Assembly (NCBI RefSeq): GCF_002355535.1
Contig: NZ_AP017457.1
Coordinates: 1,054,001-1,118,000 of the forward strand
Source of the DNA: Aurantimicrobium minutum
GTDB taxonomy: Bacteria; Actinomycetota; Actinomycetes; Actinomycetales; Microbacteriaceae
Length of the DNA: 64,000 nt
Direction of reading: 5' to 3'
Shown here one piece after another: positions 27,238-36,613 of this stretch. Made by a program: the position numbers and the translations under genes. The notes under the pieces are model-generated. The model saw nothing but the letters and a program-made list of their open reading frames with translations, had not been told where the DNA came from and made no database searches. Each line of letters starts with the position of its first letter. Position 1 is the stretch's first letter.

Positions 27238-30200
27238 TATTTCTCGGGCAGATCAATCGGTGCCGTGATGGCATCAGGTTCACTGCCTGGTGCAGAGGTG
27301 ACTTCCGTGATGGTGACATCTTCTTCGATGATGTCTTCAACCAGGACGGTGTCGCCCACCTGCTCAATGACGACCGTTTCGCGCAGCTCGATGGTGATCT
27401 CTTCTTCGACAACTTCGCTGTCGGCACTGTCCACAACGGTTTCTACCTGAGTTAAATCGATTGGACCAGTGAATTGGTCGTCTTCTGTTGGCTCCACGCC
27501 GATCAGTGCCGCAACGCGTGTGGCAACGGCTTCGGGGTCAGCGAAAAGTTCAAAAGCGTGAATACGGATGTAGTGCCATCCGAGACGACGCAGCATTTCT
27601 GGACGCAAACGCAATGATTCACGCAGTGAGCCCTTAGCGAGAACTGCATCGGTCTCCACTGCAACAGCTCGGCCTTGATAGGAGGCAGCCAGAGCAATCT
27701 CGCCGGCATGGTTGAGAGAGACGTGCAGCCCACGACGCTGCAAGCGCTGAGCCAAATCAATGAGCATGGGTTCTGGTGAGTCTGTGCCCAGCTCAGTGGT
27801 GTGAGGCTTTTCTGTCTCAGTGAGAACTTCAGCCAGGGCACGCATTCCGTCGGAGAGGCGACTTTCATCGATGTCACCGGGACGGAAGCAGGAAACAATC
27901 TCCATGGAGCGGCGAGCACGCGTCATACCCACGGCGAGCAAACGCTCACCGCCGGGAAGTGCAAGGGCACCAAAGTCAGACAGCAGTCGACCGTGTGGGG
28001 TGCGACCGTATCCAATAGAGAAGATCACTCGGTCACGGCTTTGTGCAACGGCCTGTTCAAGCGTCATCACGGCGAAGGATTCAGCACGGTCCTCAAGAAT
28101 GAACTCGACTAAATCGGGACGACGAGCAAACGCCGAGAGCACAGACTGTTCAACGCGAACCGCATGCTTGGGGCTTGCGGTAATAACCATGAGAGATTCG
28201 GTGGGGCGCTCTGCAGCATGCTCAAGAACAAGCTCCACCACGCGTGAAACTTCCGCGTCCACACTTTCCACTGCACCGGTGGAAGAGTCCGGCATGCCTG
28301 TTCCGTCGGCGATGTAGTGCAGGCGCAGACTGGAGTGGCCCAGGAAGGTTCCGGCCCAGGGCAAAGAGGAAATCTTTCCACCATAGAAGCGGCGGTTAAC
28401 AACATCGGCGAGGTCTTCACCACCGGCACGGTAACTCTTCGTGAGTGTGCGTGCTGGCAGAATGCCACTGAACTGTGCCAGAGCAGATTTACTGTGCCAG
28501 GCGTCGGCGTCGGTCACCGGCGGAAGAGGGTTTTCAAATTCCCCCATACCGGTTTCAAAACGGGACGGAGTCTGAGTAACAGGATCACCAAAGACCACAA
28601 CGCTACTGCCGCGACGAATCGCCCCAGCGTTCTCGGCAACCGTGGTTGCACCGGCATCAACGAGGAACACGGCATCAAAACTGACAGTGTCAGGAATGAG
28701 GTGGGCCTCATAGGGTGAGCACAGCCACACTGGCGCAATCGACTTGGCCAAACGTGGAGCAAGTTCAACAAGTTCTTGTGGGCTGAGGTAGTCACCGCGC
28801 AAAGCCTGACGTAAACGCTCTGCTTCATCGGGAAGATCAACTAGGCCGATCTTCCACAGTTCAGCTAAACGTGCGGCAAGGAGTCCGCCGTTTGCGGATG
28901 CGTGAGCGTCGTCAACCAGGCGGAAGTCTGATTCGAGACGATCCAGAATGCTCGTGTTAGCACCGAGCAGTGCCTTATCGGAGGTGAGCATGCCCTCGAG
29001 CACAGACTGCCACCAGGCGAGTTCGAGTTCGTCTGCGACTTCTTCTTCGGGGACATGACGTGCAGAAAGGTCCGCGAGGAGAACATCCAGATCAAGCTCA
29101 CGCAGGTGAGCCAAGAGCGCGGTGCGCTCTTGCAAGTTATTGAGAACTTCCGACTCTGCTGCCAAACCTGAAACCTTATTGGTTAGTGCAGCGATAGGAA
29201 GCTTGAGGAAAGACTGTTCTGTGCCGTTGAGTCCAAGTGCAATATCAAGAACTACAAGCTCGGCAACGACCTTGTCGTAGGCGCTTTGCAGATCTGCAAT
29301 ACCAACGGGAACCTCGGGAACAGCACCGGCCACAACATAGCGCTGCCAGAGCACGCGCTGCTGTTGAATCTCGATGAGCGCCTCGTGCATGTCAGGAACG
29401 TTTGCTCCAGGGCGCACATATTCGTAGGCAAGCTTTTTCAGGCGACGACGATCTCCACCGCTCATGCCACTACCGCGTCCAGAGGTCGCGGTGATGAGTT
29501 CTGTCAGTGGGCGGTCATAAACCGAGGGCAAGAACTTATCGAGCGTTTCGCGAATATCAACGAGCAAGGTGATGTAGGTACCGAGTTCTTCGAGGTTCTC
29601 GAAGGGACGCATCTTGGTGCGGCCAAAGACTTCCTCAGCACGCTCAAGCAATTTAGGAAGCTCAGTTTGGTGAAGACGCTTCGCCTGCTCGTGTGCTGCG
29701 GTGGTCTCCTCCGCAGTGGGGAAGTTTGCTCCGTACCATGGTGAGTCATCAGGGCCGTAACGGAATTCACCCAGGGCTGCCGCCTTGATGAGACTTGCTG
29801 CTGCTGCCGGCCTGGAGTTAGCTAGTCCTTCAATTGCGCGGCGAGGCAAGCGTGCAGTGGTGGAAGGCGGCGTGGGAAGCAAGCTCAGGTGCGAGAGTTG
29901 CTCGAGTGCATCCAATACCGAAACACCCAACACGTCGTCTTTGCGAGTGAGTGAGCCGCGGTAGTCCAGCAGAACCTTGCGCAAACGAAGCAGGGCGTCG
30001 TCCACGTCGGTGACGTTGGGACGTGTTGCTTTCTCATTGCGCAAGATGGCGTTGATGAGATCGCGACGCAGGGTTCGTGGTGAAACAGTGAGACCTTCGA
30101 GACCGACCTGTGCCAGGCGGTGCTGCACAGAATCCAAACTGGAGCGACGGGCACCCACCACCAGCACACGCTTGTGTGCAGCAGTGAGAACACCGATGGC

Positions 30201-31244
30201 GTTCACGATGGTCTGTGTTCCACCGGTTCCTGGAAGAGTTTTGACCACCATGGAATTACCGGCGGCAATTTCTGCCACGATGCTCTCTTGTTCTGAATCA
30301 GCATCAAGAAGGAGGGTGTCAGTTGCTGGGGGGCGCTCATCCTGACCGATAACCACAGCTTCTTTATGGCTTTCAGTCAAACGAGTGCGGGCGGTGATGT
30401 TGCCAGCCAGGGCATCCAAGATGGGGTGTGCCAGGTCACGAACGTCAGCAACCATCGCAGCAGAGAGATCAGCAAAGCTGGAGGCAACCAGTCGAGGCTC
30501 GACCTCGAAACTGGGGACATGTTGGGTCAGTCCGCGCAGGCGCTCCATCACCGGCAGCGGGTTGAACATGCCATCAAGGTTGGCCAGCGCCACGAAAGAG
30601 TCCGCATCTAAGGCAATACCCAATTGGCTCTCGAGAGCGCGAGCTAATTGTGGGTTGAGGAAAGGCTGGCCACTGAGTTTGAGTTCAAAATCTTTGCCAT
30701 AGCGACGCAAGGTCATCGGGCGCAGCAGGACCGGGCCACAATACTCTCGGTCTTGGAACGTCCACTTGGCAATGCCAAGAGCCAAATAAACAGATTCGAT
30801 ACTGCGCATGGAACGCAGTTCGGTGCACTTAGCCGTCACGGCTGCCGCAGCCAATCTGGCATTGCGCAGAGCAAACTCTTCGCGAATCAAACTTGAGAGC
30901 AAGGTGGGCTTGCCAGAAATAAATGAGGGCAAACCGCCAGGGTGAATTGAGGTGAGTTCAATCCTGGTGCGGGGAGTGTCCACAAATTGAATCAGTGGTG
31001 AGGTACCACCAACCACGGAAAGTTCTTCACGCCACTGGTTCCACACTGGCTCTGCAACGTTGATGTTGGAGAGTGCGGAGTTGAGGCTGCCGGCCGTGGG
31101 AGCAAGCAGATCTACTGCTTCATCTTTCTCAGCAGAGAGCTCAGGAAATGGGTCGTCATCGAGAGAGATCTGCTCGCCAATATTCGAGGCAGTCTCTTCT
31201 GGTTCTAACGACTCGTCGTCAGAGCGTCGATTCCGTGGCCACAC
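27237..31244 (-). CDS. Helicase-like protein of the DUF4011/SF1 type with degenerate ATPase motifs
   Basis: 1335 residues. Residues about 65-200 look like the DUF4011 region; about 310-400 is the first RecA-like fold and about 850-1130 the rest of the SF1 core. Residues 1185-1285 resemble a Vsr/DUF559-like nuclease (AVETDAVLAKGSLRESLRLRPEMLRRLGW). Walker A is LPGTGGTQT at 337-345 where PPGTGKSQT is expected, so the lysine is lost. Walker B is FDAVFLVDAGATT at 856-868 where DEAS/DEAQ is expected, so the catalytic glutamate is lost. Motif III-like GDPVTQTPSRF remains. It starts with GTG and no clear ribosome site and is coupled to the 64-residue gene. Possibly a non-hydrolysing DNA-binding homologue; function unknown. 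Confidence 0.78.
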   Translation of the reverse strand: MWPRNRRSDDESLEPEETASNIGEQISLDDDPFPELSAEKDEAVDLLAPTAGSLNSALSNINVAEPVWNQWREELSVVGGTSPLIQFVDTPRTRIELTSIHPGGLPSFISGKPTLLSSLIREEFALRNARLAAAAVTAKCTELRSMRSIESVYLALGIAKWTFQDREYCGPVLLRPMTLRRYGKDFELKLSGQPFLNPQLARALESQLGIALDADSFVALANLDGMFNPLPVMERLRGLTQHVPSFEVEPRLVASSFADLSAAMVADVRDLAHPILDALAGNITARTRLTESHKEAVVIGQDERPPATDTLLLDADSEQESIVAEIAAGNSMVVKTLPGTGGTQTIVNAIGVLTAAHKRVLVVGARRSSLDSVQHRLAQVGLEGLTVSPRTLRRDLINAILRNEKATRPNVTDVDDALLRLRKVLLDYRGSLTRKDDVLGVSVLDALEQLSHLSLLPTPPSTTARLPRRAIEGLANSRPAAAASLIKAAALGEFRYGPDDSPWYGANFPTAEETTAAHEQAKRLHQTELPKLLERAEEVFGRTKMRPFENLEELGTYITLLVDIRETLDKFLPSVYDRPLTELITATSGRGSGMSGGDRRRLKKLAYEYVRPGANVPDMHEALIEIQQQRVLWQRYVVAGAVPEVPVGIADLQSAYDKVVAELVVLDIALGLNGTEQSFLKLPIAALTNKVSGLAAESEVLNNLQERTALLAHLRELDLDVLLADLSARHVPEEEVADELELAWWQSVLEGMLTSDKALLGANTSILDRLESDFRLVDDAHASANGGLLAARLAELWKIGLVDLPDEAERLRQALRGDYLSPQELVELAPRLAKSIAPVWLCSPYEAHLIPDTVSFDAVFLVDAGATTVAENAGAIRRGSSVVVFGDPVTQTPSRFETGMGEFENPLPPVTDADAWHSKSALAQFSGILPARTLTKSYRAGGEDLADVVNRRFYGGKISSLPWAGTFLGHSSLRLHYIADGTGMPDSSTGAVESVDAEVSRVVELVLEHAAERPTESLMVITASPKHAVRVEQSVLSAFARRPDLVEFILEDRAESFAVMTLEQAVAQSRDRVIFSIGYGRTPHGRLLSDFGALALPGGERLLAVGMTRARRSMEIVSCFRPGDIDESRLSDGMRALAEVLTETEKPHTTELGTDSPEPMLIDLAQRLQRRGLHVSLNHAGEIALAASYQGRAVAVETDAVLAKGSLRESLRLRPEMLRRLGWHYIRIHAFELFADPEAVATRVAALIGVEPTEDDQFTGPIDLTQVETVVDSADSEVVEEEITIELRETVVIEQVGDTVLVEDIIEEDVTITEVTSAPGSEPDAITAPIDLPEK

Positions 31245-31314
31245 ATCAAAAACACTATGTCTGCAGGGGGAAGAATCCCTGTAGTGACACCTATTTTTGG
31301 CACCTTTGGAGCGT

Positions 31315-32544
31315 TTAGTCAGCTGCCGCTAATTGTCCGCACGCACCATCAATTTCTTTACCTCGAGTGTCTCGAAGCGTGGTGGGAATACCACGCTCTT
31401 CAAGACGACGAACAAATTCACGCATAATCGACGGTTCTGACGAAGTCCAGATGGATCCCGGGGTGGGATTGAGCGGGATCGGGTTGACGTGAACCCACCC
31501 ACGTCCGCGCGCATTGAGCTTCTCTGCGAGAAGATCGGCGCGCCAGGCGTGGTCGTTCATGTCTTTGATAAGTGCGTATTCGATGGAAACGCGACGACCT
31601 GTCTTTTCGTAATAGGCATAGGCAGCATCGAGGGCTTCATCGACTTTCCAGCGCGAGTTCACCGGGATGAGCTCATCACGCAGTTCGTCATCTGGTGCGT
31701 GCAAGGAGAGGGCAAACGTCAGTTGCAGACCTTCGTCTGCCAGCTTGTGAATTGCGGGGGCGAGTCCCACTGAAGAGACGGTGATGTGACGCGCTGACAT
31801 ACCCAAGCCCTCTGGTTGCGGTGCCAGCATGGTGCGCACCGCCGTCATGAGTCGGTTGTAATTGGCCAATGGCTCACCCATGCCCATAAACACAATGTTG
31901 CTCACGCGTTCAGGCTGGCCTTCGTCAGATCGGCGCTTACCACCAAGCTCACCAGCGGCAATCACAGCATTAGCGCGGACGACCTGGTCCACAATCTCTG
32001 CCGCAGACATGTTGCGAGTCAAACCCGCCTGGCCTGTTGCACAGAATGGGCAGTTCATGCCGCAACCTGCTTGGGAAGACACACACAGCGTGATGCGTCC
32101 GGGATAGCGCATGAGGACGGACTCAACGAGAGCTCCGTCAAACAATCGCCACAAAAACTTGATGGTGTCGCCGTTATCGGTGCTCAGTCGCTTGACCTCC
32201 GTCATCAGCGGAGGCAGCAGTGACTCCACTAACTCAGCACGTCCTGCCGCAGGCAGGTCGGTCATTTTTTCAGGATCACTGGTGTAGTGAGAGAAGTAGT
32301 GCGTACTGATCTGCTTGGCGCGGAAAGCAGGAAGACCTAGTTCGGTCACCTTAGCTTTGCGCTCCTCAAGTGTGAGGTCAGCTAAGTGAACAGGGGGTTT
32401 TGCACCGCGCTTGGGCGCTTCGAACTGAAGTGTGGGACGACCCTCAGCGTCAACGTTCTGGGTCCAGCCTTCGGGGGTGGGCCGAACCTGGGGTCGCTGC
32501 TGTGCGCGGTCGGTAAGGTTCCGTGCTCCACGCTTTTCAGTCAT
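31315..32544 (-). CDS. rlmN: 23S rRNA (adenine2503-C2)-methyltransferase (dual-specificity)
   Basis: Radical SAM enzyme that methylates C2 of A2503 in 23S rRNA and A37 in some tRNAs. The CxxxCxxC cluster is in GCGMNCPFC, the SAM region in GMGEPLANY, and the catalytic C-terminal cysteine in [15 protein letters not shown]. It is 409 residues, slightly long because of an N-terminal basic extension common in actinobacteria. It is divergent from the small Cys-rich gene; the palindrome at 32565-32582 lies between them. Confidence 0.96.
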   Translation of the reverse strand: MTEKRGARNLTDRAQQRPQVRPTPEGWTQNVDAEGRPTLQFEAPKRGAKPPVHLADLTLEERKAKVTELGLPAFRAKQISTHYFSHYTSDPEKMTDLPAAGRAELVESLLPPLMTEVKRLSTDNGDTIKFLWRLFDGALVESVLMRYPGRITLCVSSQAGCGMNCPFCATGQAGLTRNMSAAEIVDQVVRANAVIAAGELGGKRRSDEGQPERVSNIVFMGMGEPLANYNRLMTAVRTMLAPQPEGLGMSARHITVSSVGLAPAIHKLADEGLQLTFALSLHAPDDELRDELIPVNSRWKVDEALDAAYAYYEKTGRRVSIEYALIKDMNDHAWRADLLAEKLNARGRGWVHVNPIPLNPTPGSIWTSSEPSIMREFVRRLEERGIPTTLRDTRGKEIDGACGQLAAAD

Positions 32545-32564
32545 AGAACTAGTGTGGCATGAGC

Positions 32565-32582
32565 TATACCCCCGGGGGTATA
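32565..32582. promoter_or_regulatory. Perfect 18-bp palindrome, CsoR/RcnR-like operator overlapping a -10 element
   Basis: TATACCCCCGGGGGTATA is a perfect inverted repeat. Its A/T-flanked C-tract/G-tract form resembles operators of the CsoR/RcnR/FrmR family (TACCCnnnnGGGTA type). It overlaps a perfect -10 hexamer TATAAT at 32579-32584, so a bound repressor would block the promoter of the Cys-rich gene. It ends 27 bases before that gene's start and 20 bases from the divergent rlmN start. Confidence 0.65.
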
Positions 32583-32609
32583 ATGAAGACAGAGTTTAAG
32601 GAGTTCCAG

Positions 32610-32771
32610 ATGTGTAGAGAAGTCACCTGCCGTAAGTGCGGAAAAGCAACCTGGGCTGGCTGTGGCCAGCATGTAGATCAAGTGATGCGCGGCATCCCCA
32701 AGAACCAACGCTGCCAAGATCACGAAGCTGAACCTGGTTTCTTTGCCAAGTTATTTGGCGGCAAAAAGTAA
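32610..32771 (+). CDS. Small Cys-rich protein (53 residues), zinc-ribbon-like
   Basis: Begins MCREVTCRKCGKATWAGCGQ; the ATG at 32610 has AAGGAG seven bases upstream, so the longer frame from 32559 is not used. Five cysteines and two histidines (CxxxxCxxC, GCGQHV, RCQDH) can bind a metal. The TWAGCGQHV core is found in a widespread family of tiny proteins with no known role. The C-terminus is GFFAKLFGGKK. The CsoR-like palindrome in its promoter suggests metal- or sulfur-responsive expression (inference). Confidence 0.82.
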   Translation: MCREVTCRKCGKATWAGCGQHVDQVMRGIPKNQRCQDHEAEPGFFAKLFGGKK

Positions 32772-32779
32772 CAGAAAAA

Positions 32780-32805
32780 ACACAAGCCCCGAAAGGGGCT
32801 TGTGT
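32780..32805 (-). terminator. Terminator of tRNA-Arg
   Basis: An 11-bp perfect stem (ACACAAGCCCC, GAAA loop, complement). On the - strand it is followed by TTTTTT, so it ends transcription of the tRNA gene; on the + strand there is no U tract. Confidence 0.88.
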
Positions 32806-32811
32806 TGTGTG

Positions 32812-32883
32812 TGCCCCTGAAGAGACTCGAACTCCCAACCAACTCCTTAGGACGGAGGTGCTCTTCCATTGAGCTACAGAGGC
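32812..32883 (-). tRNA. tRNA-Arg (anticodon CCU)
   Basis: Folds as a cloverleaf: a 7-bp acceptor (GCCTCTG with CAGGGGC, one G-U), D-arm GCTC/GAGC, anticodon loop GTCCTAA with anticodon CCT for codon AGG, and T-arm around GTTCGAGTC. CCA is not encoded. The first anticodon-stem pair is C-U. Confidence 0.93.
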
Positions 32884-32911
32884 GTGTATCTCATTCTACG
32901 ACCCGCTGCAG

Positions 32912-33409
32912 TTAGGCAGCTGGGGCGAGGTAGTCATCCCATGCAGTGTCACGGTGCTCAAGCCCCATGGCAAACCAGCTTGGCCCAGCCGGCATTCGTG
33001 GAGTGATGCGCAAGCGCCACCCCATCTCTTGGGGGGTGCGATCAGACTTGATGTTGTTGCATTTGAAACAGCACGCCACGAGGTTTTCCCACGACTCTGC
33101 CCCACCGCGTGATTTGGGAATCACATGGTCAATGGTGTTGGCGCTCTTGCCGCAGTAGGCGCAGTGATGTCCGTCTCGCCGCAGCACTCCGCGCCTGGTC
33201 AGTGGAACCCTGCGGGAATAGGGAACACGAACATAGCGGGAGAGAACAATGACGGAAGGACGATCGAAGCGAGCCGTGATGGCTTCAACGGGGTGCTCGC
33301 TGTCTGCACGCAAGACGGTCGCTTTCTGACTCATGACCAGCATGAGCGCTCGACGGAAAGACACGATAGCAAGAGGTTCATATCCTGCGTTGAGTACCAG
33401 TGTTCGCAT
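32912..33409 (-). CDS. HNH endonuclease
   Basis: 165 residues. The zinc site is CAYC (83-86) with C114 and C117 (CCFKCN), the catalytic region TIDHVIPKSRGG with H95, and N109 in the alpha helix (ENLVACC). The N-terminus MRTLVLNAGYEPLAIVSFRRALMLV is the widespread conserved HNH family found as a single chromosomal gene in actinobacteria, not a mobile-intron type. Role unknown; DNA maintenance is often assumed. A short leader ORF and a terminator hairpin lie upstream of it. Confidence 0.9.
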   Translation of the reverse strand: MRTLVLNAGYEPLAIVSFRRALMLVMSQKATVLRADSEHPVEAITARFDRPSVIVLSRYVRVPYSRRVPLTRRGVLRRDGHHCAYCGKSANTIDHVIPKSRGGAESWENLVACCFKCNNIKSDRTPQEMGWRLRITPRMPAGPSWFAMGLEHRDTAWDDYLAPAA

Positions 33410-33430
33410 GTGGGGCCTTTTCGAGTTGGG

Positions 33431-33449
33431 GCCTGCATGGCGTGCAGGC
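33431..33449 (-). other. Hairpin in the HNH gene leader
   Basis: GCCTGCA and its exact complement around a five-base loop, 22 bases upstream of the HNH start codon. It could affect translation initiation; no U tract, so not a terminator. Confidence 0.5.
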
Positions 33450-33497
33450 TACTTGCCGAATGGTCGCATCAACCGTGGGTGGTCAAGAAACACAAAA

Positions 33498-33523
33498 GGG
33501 CACCGTCAATACAGACAATGCCC
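33498..33523 (-). terminator. Intrinsic terminator within the HNH gene leader
   Basis: On the - strand GGGCATTGTC pairs with GACGGTGCCC (two G-U pairs) around a six-base loop, followed by TTTTGTGTTTCTT. It lies between the leader ORF stop and the HNH gene, so it would act as an attenuator unless another promoter lies downstream of it. Confidence 0.7.
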
Positions 33524-33573
33524 TAGCGAAGACGCGCTCGTATGAGCCCGCCTATTCGGTCGTGTAGTTGCAT
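33523..33573 (-). CDS. Leader peptide upstream of HNH gene (16 residues)
   Basis: ATG at 33573 with CGGAGGG a few bases upstream, a very strong ribosome site, then MQLHDRIGGLIRARLR and TAG. Four of the 16 residues are arginine, three of them in the last five. The stop codon shares one base with the terminator stem, so ribosomes finishing it would cover the 5' strand of the hairpin. This suggests translation-controlled termination. It is seen in one sequence only and could be chance. Confidence 0.5.
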   Translation of the reverse strand: MQLHDRIGGLIRARLR

Positions 33574-33683
33574 GTAACCCTCCGCGATTTCTCACGATGC
33601 TTGAGAGTTAGAGTATTCCTCTTCGAGAACACAGGCCAGTGCCACGCCGAAATGTTATTCAGCGTTCACGAAATGTTCTGGCG

Positions 33684-34511
33684 TTAGATACCGATGCGAA
33701 TGATTCGGTAATCAGAGGTCCAGATCTTGCGCAGTTGCACAGTTCCACCAGGGACTGGAGCATCCAAAATCATTCCGGGGCCACCCCACAGACCAACGTG
33801 ACCGGGCATCCAAACAATGTCGCCAGGCTGGGCGTCCGCTTCAGAAATGGGGGTTCCCATTGCTGCCTGGGACTGCGAGTTGTGGGGAAGAGAAACACCG
33901 AAGGTTCCATAGACGTACATCGTGAAACCGGAGCAGTCGAAACCAGCAGGAGAACTTCCGGCATAAACGTAGGGAGTTCCGATGTACTTCATGCCTTCAG
34001 CAAAGATGCCAGCAAGGCTGAAGTTAGGGTTAGGCGGATTAGCCATCACCGACGCATAGGAAGAACCACCAGAAACATTCGTTGCTGCACGTGATGCAGC
34101 CGTGATGGCGTAGCCATCACGGCCTGCTGTAATCGACGCGGCATCTGCCGAGACTTCAGCATCTTGCCCGGTGCTGCGCTGGTAGACCGTCGAGGCAGTG
34201 TTTTCGAGTAGTTCCTGATCACGAGTTTCAGGGTTGAACGCATAGGCAGGAATCGCAATTGTTGCAACGATTCCAGCAGCAACAGTCATGACGCCCGCGC
34301 GGAACAATCCAGAGTTGGAGAAAGAACGGCGCTCGCGTGGCTTAGTGCGATCCTGGCTAGGAGTTACCGCTTGAGATGCAACTGCCATGGCAGAGGTGGC
34401 AGATTCCTTGACGGACGAAAATGCGCTGCGAGCGCTTTTCTTAAAGCTTTTTTTGTTGGCGAGCTTGCGTGCTCGACGCGACATAATTTTGTCGTTACCT
34501 AATTCGGCCAA
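33684..34511 (-). CDS. Secreted NlpC/P60-family peptidoglycan hydrolase
   Basis: 275 residues. Start is TTG at 34511 with GGAGG eight bases upstream. A basic N-terminal region (to ~65) is followed by one hydrophobic segment (70-92), so it is exported or anchored. The NlpC/P60 domain (170-275) has the catalytic cysteine C193 in FDCSGF and H238 in PGHVGLW. Such enzymes cut the D-Glu to meso-diaminopimelate or similar bond in stem peptides. The preceding ~218 bases have no gene and form hairpins. Confidence 0.9.
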   Translation of the reverse strand: MAELGNDKIMSRRARKLANKKSFKKSARSAFSSVKESATSAMAVASQAVTPSQDRTKPRERRSFSNSGLFRAGVMTVAAGIVATIAIPAYAFNPETRDQELLENTASTVYQRSTGQDAEVSADAASITAGRDGYAITAASRAATNVSGGSSYASVMANPPNPNFSLAGIFAEGMKYIGTPYVYAGSSPAGFDCSGFTMYVYGTFGVSLPHNSQSQAAMGTPISEADAQPGDIVWMPGHVGLWGGPGMILDAPVPGGTVQLRKIWTSDYRIIRIGI

Positions 34512-34729
34512 AGTTGAAACCTCCGGCGCCCCAACAAGCTAGGTTGCTTACCCCGTCACGATGCGAAATTCGCGTCATTGTTCATACCGAGAGACGGGGG
34601 TTGGGACGTCTCGTTATGAGTCTTCCGCACCTTAACTGTGGTGTGAAAGCTTCCCTAGACTACGCGAGGACGGCCTCAAAGTCACATCAGCGACACGACA
34701 AAGTCACGGATTGGTAACGCAGTGAATTA
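34512..34729 (-). other. Long untranslated region between NlpC/P60 and DtxR genes
   Basis: No gene fits here. It contains a hairpin GAGACG/CGTCTC (34591-34612) and the palindrome GCGAAATTCGC (34563-34573). In other actinobacteria wall hydrolase genes are often preceded by c-di-AMP (ydaO) riboswitches. I looked for the conserved GGGGAACC and GGUGAAUC-like blocks and did not find them clearly, so no riboswitch is called. Confidence 0.4.
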
Positions 34730-35428
34730 CTACAGGCTGTGTTCGACGAAAACGTGAACCGCAACATCTAGGGGTAAATCGAGGGAACCGGAGTAACCAT
34801 CAGCCCTGACGCGGACCCGATCACCGTCACGAGTGAAGAAGATTGTGGAGCCAGGAATCAACCCTGCTTCTGCGAAATCGTGCAGCAACTCTGGGTTGAT
34901 TTGTGCAGGTTCACCCAAACGTCGAACCACACCGGTGCTTTCTTCTCCCGAGGCCTGCAGCAGATCCAACAGGTTAGCAACACCATCAAGGAAGCCTTCG
35001 GCAGGAGTCAGACCTAACTCATCCAAACCTGGGATGGGGTTGCCGTAGGGAGATTGGGTTGGGTTGCCCAGCATCTCGAGAATGCGGCGTTCCACCTTGT
35101 CGCTCATGACGTGTTCCCAGCGGCAGGCTTCGTCGTGAACGTATTCCCACTCCAAACCAATAATGTCACTGAGCAAACGTTCCGCTAGGCGGTGTTTGCG
35201 CATCACATGCACAGCCTTAGAGCGCCCCTCATCGGTGAGTTCAAGGTGGCGATCATCAGAGACGAGCACTAAACCGTCACGCTCCATGCGTGCCACGGTC
35301 TGAGACACGGTGGGGCCAGAATGGCCCACGCGCTCAGAGATGCGCGCGCGCATGGGAACAATGTTCTCTTCCTCGAGTTCGAGGATGGTGCGCAGATACA
35401 TCTCGGTGGTGTCGATCAGATCCGTCAT
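34730..35428 (-). CDS. DtxR/IdeR-family metal-dependent transcriptional regulator
   Basis: 232 residues from ATG 35428; the longer frame to 35782 runs into the divergent serC and is not used. Residues 1-65 form the winged helix (VGHSGPTVSQTVARMERDGLV), 66-140 the metal-binding and dimerisation region (HRLAERLLSDIIGLEWEYVHDEACRWEHVMSDKVERRI), and the last ~75 the SH3-like domain, so it is the long DtxR/IdeR form rather than short MntR. It would repress iron uptake genes when Fe(II) is bound. Operators of this type lie at 4488-4536 and 47411-47429 in this window. Confidence 0.92.
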   Translation of the reverse strand: MTDLIDTTEMYLRTILELEEENIVPMRARISERVGHSGPTVSQTVARMERDGLVLVSDDRHLELTDEGRSKAVHVMRKHRLAERLLSDIIGLEWEYVHDEACRWEHVMSDKVERRILEMLGNPTQSPYGNPIPGLDELGLTPAEGFLDGVANLLDLLQASGEESTGVVRRLGEPAQINPELLHDFAEAGLIPGSTIFFTRDGDRVRVRADGYSGSLDLPLDVAVHVFVEHSL

Positions 35429-35482
35429 AGTCACTACTTTACCGAGCACGCTCCGCCGGAAAAATCGCCTTCGGCCAAACCC

Positions 35483-36607
<1,125 letters not shown>

Positions 36608-36613
36608 TTTGAG

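Noticed and set aside
34512-34729. c-di-AMP (ydaO) riboswitch
   Set aside because: Conserved sequence blocks not recognised; left as an open finding only.
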